DNA from: Peltaster fructicola
Lineage: Eukaryota > Ascomycota > Dothideomycetes
DNA: 64,000 nucleotides
Reading direction: 5' to 3'
NCBI GenBank assembly: GCA_001592805.2
Contig: CP051141.1
Coordinates: 620,001 to 684,000 of the forward strand
The position numbers and the translations under genes are program-made. The notes beneath the pieces are model-generated. The model saw nothing but the letters and a program-made list of their open reading frames with translations. It was not told the DNA's origin and ran no database searches. Position 1 is the stretch's first letter. Each line of letters starts with the position of its first letter. Shown piece after piece: positions 61,506-64,000 of the stretch.

Positions 61506-62379
61506 AGTGAGGGAGACTGATACCTGGCTCGCGAATGTGTTCAGAAATGCTCATCGCAAGCATGCAAAAAAGTTCACATGTCGCATAGGCGCAGACGGTA
61601 GCGCACCAATCGGGCAGTTCCGTTGGAGTGACGCTTCTCAAGCTATGGACACTTCAACACCTGGAGGCGGAGAGCGCAAAGCGCATTGCCTCGCTGGATC
61701 ATCCCTTGGAACGCCGAACGCTTCTTTCGATGCGAACAAGAAATACGAACCATCATCTTTGTCACACTATAACAAAGCTCCATCAATGCATCAATGGAGG
61801 ACATCACCGCAAGCGCCGATGCGTCCTTTTTCTATATGTAGCCTCCGACATCTGACTTCACAAGGTGTAGGCAGTTTATTAGAGTAGAGATAGACACACA
61901 CTTATGAGCAGATGACTAGCCGCCCCGGCTGAGAATGAGGCAACTTCACCAGCCGAATTTGCTCAGAACCACTGTCCTAATCCATCAACCGTCCTCTACG
62001 TAGACCTTCTCGTTGTCCATCTTCTTGTCCTCCATCCATCGCCATCAACCTCTTCACGGCACGTCACACCATCGCCAGTGCCAGCTTCGTCCCTGAAGCT
62101 TTTGACTACACGTGACGAAAGTGGTCAACCAGCAAGATCACCACGTACTTTCGTGCTTTTGCCGCGGCCTTCTGCATACAACACACCTGCGACTGATTGT
62201 CGATCAATTCACAGCCATCGACGTGGACATCTCGCGCCAGCTCAAATTACGCGGATCGCACTCCTTTGCGCGAAGAAAGAGATTGATTCAGGACACATGG
62301 CGTGACGACGTGACATAGTTCGCGATTCGATCATCAGAGTAGCTACAAGTGTGTACAAGTGTACGCTGCAGACGCCAAT
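61506..62379. other. Divergent intergenic region, BRX1 and INO80
   Basis: About 870 bp. Besides the PAC element no gene is supported; plus-strand frames here overlap BRX1 antisense or lack homology. Confidence 0.4.
61550..61557 (-). promoter_or_regulatory. PAC element (GCGATGAG) in the BRX1 promoter
   Basis: On the minus strand the sequence reads GCGATGAGC, 45 bp upstream of the BRX1 ATG. GCGATGAG is the PAC motif of ribosome-biogenesis (Ribi) genes bound by Dot6/Tod6-type factors in yeast. An A-rich run (AAAAAAGTT) near 61565 on the plus strand may be a weak RRPE partner. Confidence 0.55.
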
Positions 62380-64000
62380 ATGGACGGAAGTCATCAGTCG
62401 CCTCGACAGGCATCACGACCATATGATCAACAAGTGAGAAGGGATTCACTTTCCGGTCCAGCGCCTGCTGCGGCCGCGTATCAACATGGCATTCCTCCCT
62501 CTCCGAACTCAAGCAGACTGCCTCCGCCGTCACCTCGCGATCGTCCGCCTTCTGGTTACTACGATCCCATCGGTGAGGGCAGAGCAGGTGCAGAAGTGAG
62601 GGCTGCGCCATATCAACCTCACTCACCAACACAAGTACGTGCACATGCACTCTACTCCCATACGACGACACTAACACTGACCCATAGAGTCGAGGCTACG
62701 AACAACAGCCTCCATATATGAATGGCCACGGCTTACCAGCTGCATCATATCCAGCTTCTCAGCATCAGCCAACCTTCCCAACACATGCGCATCCCATTTC
62801 TGCGTCAGATCCTCGACTGCCAACTCAGCCATATGATCCCGTCCGATCGAACGGCATGCACTCGTCCAACGATCAGCCGCCGCCTGCCGAACCACCGGCA
62901 CGAAGCTCAAACCCAATGTCAATGATGAACATCCTTTCTGACGATCCACAGAAGCCTCAAGCGCAGTCGCCGCCTGCTACGCCGCACAAATCAGTCGCCG
63001 GAAAGCAAAGCCGATCGCAAACTCAAGTCAAGGAAGAGGAGAAGCACATACCAGACCCAACCAAGGTACCACTACCAGGTTCACTTGCAGCACCTCCACG
63101 AGCCCCACTACCACCGCAGACAGGCCCTCCAGGTCTCACATGGCGCGACACTGAGAAAGCGTACGCCGACATTCAGGCACAAGAGTACCCGGATAACGCA
63201 GATGACCCGGAGTTTGCACAAAGCAAGGAGCAATGGCTGGTAGCGACGAAGAAGCGCACTCTGGAATTGAGCATTGTCGAGAACAAGCGACGAAAGCGAA
63301 GACGACTACAACTTATGCAGAAATGGCACGATCAGTTTGCAGCAGCTGCCGATGCAGAACGCAGTGCATTCATCGAAGCACATGAACATGAGGTCGAACA
63401 AGAGGTGCGCACGAAGGAGCTGGAAGAGGACAAGGAGCGCAAGAAGGATCAGCAGCGCAAACGACGACGAGAGAAAGCTATCGCTGATGAGAAAATCAAA
63501 CGCGACGAAGCTATGCAGAGTCTCGCAGACGTTCAAGATGAGGAGAGCGCATGCGTATCGAGAGGACATCGAGCGAGCTACCAAGAAGATTCGCGATACT
63601 GAATCTCGATTGCAAGGCATCATTCCTTCAAAGGAGCGTAATGAGTCTCCTCTCAATGCCGGAGCACTTGGTCGACGCGAGCGCGAAGTCATGATGGATG
63701 GTGGTCTAATGACCTCCTTCCACACAAATCGCAGTGTCGGTGAAGACGAGACTCCCGAATTTGCAGCTGGCGCCAAGTCCGCGAAAGGACGCAGTGCTCG
63801 TGGTAATGCTCGCGCGAGGAAGAGCAAGGAGCAGAAGCAGGCTGAGAAGGACTCTGCTGCTCGAGGCCAGGCTTACCTTGATCAAGGTCAAGATCTGCCT
63901 CCTCTTGCACCAAAGAAGAGGAACGTCTTCGAGCTTACGGTCGTGATTACCCTGAAGACTCGGACGATGACTACGAAATGACGCCAGGTGGCGATCGCCC
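62380..64000 (+). CDS. INO80: Probable INO80 chromatin remodeller, N-terminal part (runs off the window; two frame breaks)
   Basis: Exons are 62380-62634 and 62688 onward; a 53-bp intron joins PHSPTQ to SRGYEQQPPY. The N-terminal 200 residues are Pro/Gln/Ser-rich and disordered, with NPMSMMNILSDDP. Then PPGLTWRDTEKAYADIQAQE, DDPEFAQSKEQWLVATKKR and the basic ENKRRKRRRLQLMQKWHDQF lead into a highly charged coiled coil, and later AARGQAYLDQGQDLPPLAPK and DYPEDSDDDYEMTPGGDR. This order is that of fungal INO80 N-termini; the ATPase lies beyond the window, so the name is probable only. The coding frame changes at about 63535-63550 and changes back near 63910-63930; both segments in between read as real protein. 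Confidence 0.65.

Overview
This window is nuclear DNA from a filamentous ascomycete (Pezizomycotina), most likely a dothideomycete; the class is an inference. The evidence is dense, mostly single-copy fungal housekeeping genes on both strands, very short introns (about 42-60 bp, GTRNGT donors, CTAAC/CTGAC branch sites, CAG/TAG acceptors), frequent CGA arginine codons and fungal-only families (Zn2Cys6 regulator, SEC72, ERG4, PNP-NACHT-ankyrin NLR). I see no transposon, virus-like element, rRNA or tRNA gene, or CRISPR array.

Layout. 0-17 kb: end of an unknown gene, MCM4 (replicative helicase), NEDD8 (four tiny exons), a Yippee zinc protein, a PNP-NACHT-ankyrin NLR with one frame break, PDX1 (vitamin B6), ORC2, SEC72, a coiled-coil orphan and a free-standing thioesterase. 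17-30 kb: SEA2/RTC1 (SEACAT), a ToxD-like oxidoreductase, a kinesin-8 and two divergent orphans; one orphan carries a PIP box and an SQ/TQ cluster. 30-40.5 kb is the accessory-looking part: Zn2Cys6 factor, secreted selenium-binding/methanethiol-oxidase-like protein, secreted multicopper oxidase and a salicylate-hydroxylase-like FAD monooxygenase, separated by gene-free stretches of 1-1.8 kb. 40.5-51 kb: PGS1, NDUFA12 (eight exons, one of 7 nt), RRP40, SSZ1, SNX3, a dienelactone hydrolase and ERG4. 51-64 kb: VPS18, a SUT-type sugar transporter, glucose-6-phosphate dehydrogenase, ribosomal protein eL33, BRX1 and the start of a probable INO80.

How the genes relate. Several belong to chromosome duplication or segregation (MCM4, ORC2, kinesin-8, INO80), and the first three have an ACGCGT (MCB/MBF-type) element close upstream. 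The PIP-box orphan has the same element in its promoter, which makes it the best candidate for an undescribed replication or repair factor here. Other themes are ribosome production and nascent-chain handling (BRX1, eL33, RRP40, SSZ1), vesicle and vacuole traffic (SNX3, VPS18, SEA2, SEC72) and mitochondrial membrane/complex I (PGS1 and NDUFA12, divergent over 166 bp).

Exon boundaries were worked out by hand from splice signals, reading phase and family conservation. Some genes (NEDD8, NDUFA12, eL33, the 5' ends of BRX1 and ERG4) become visible only after joining short exons.
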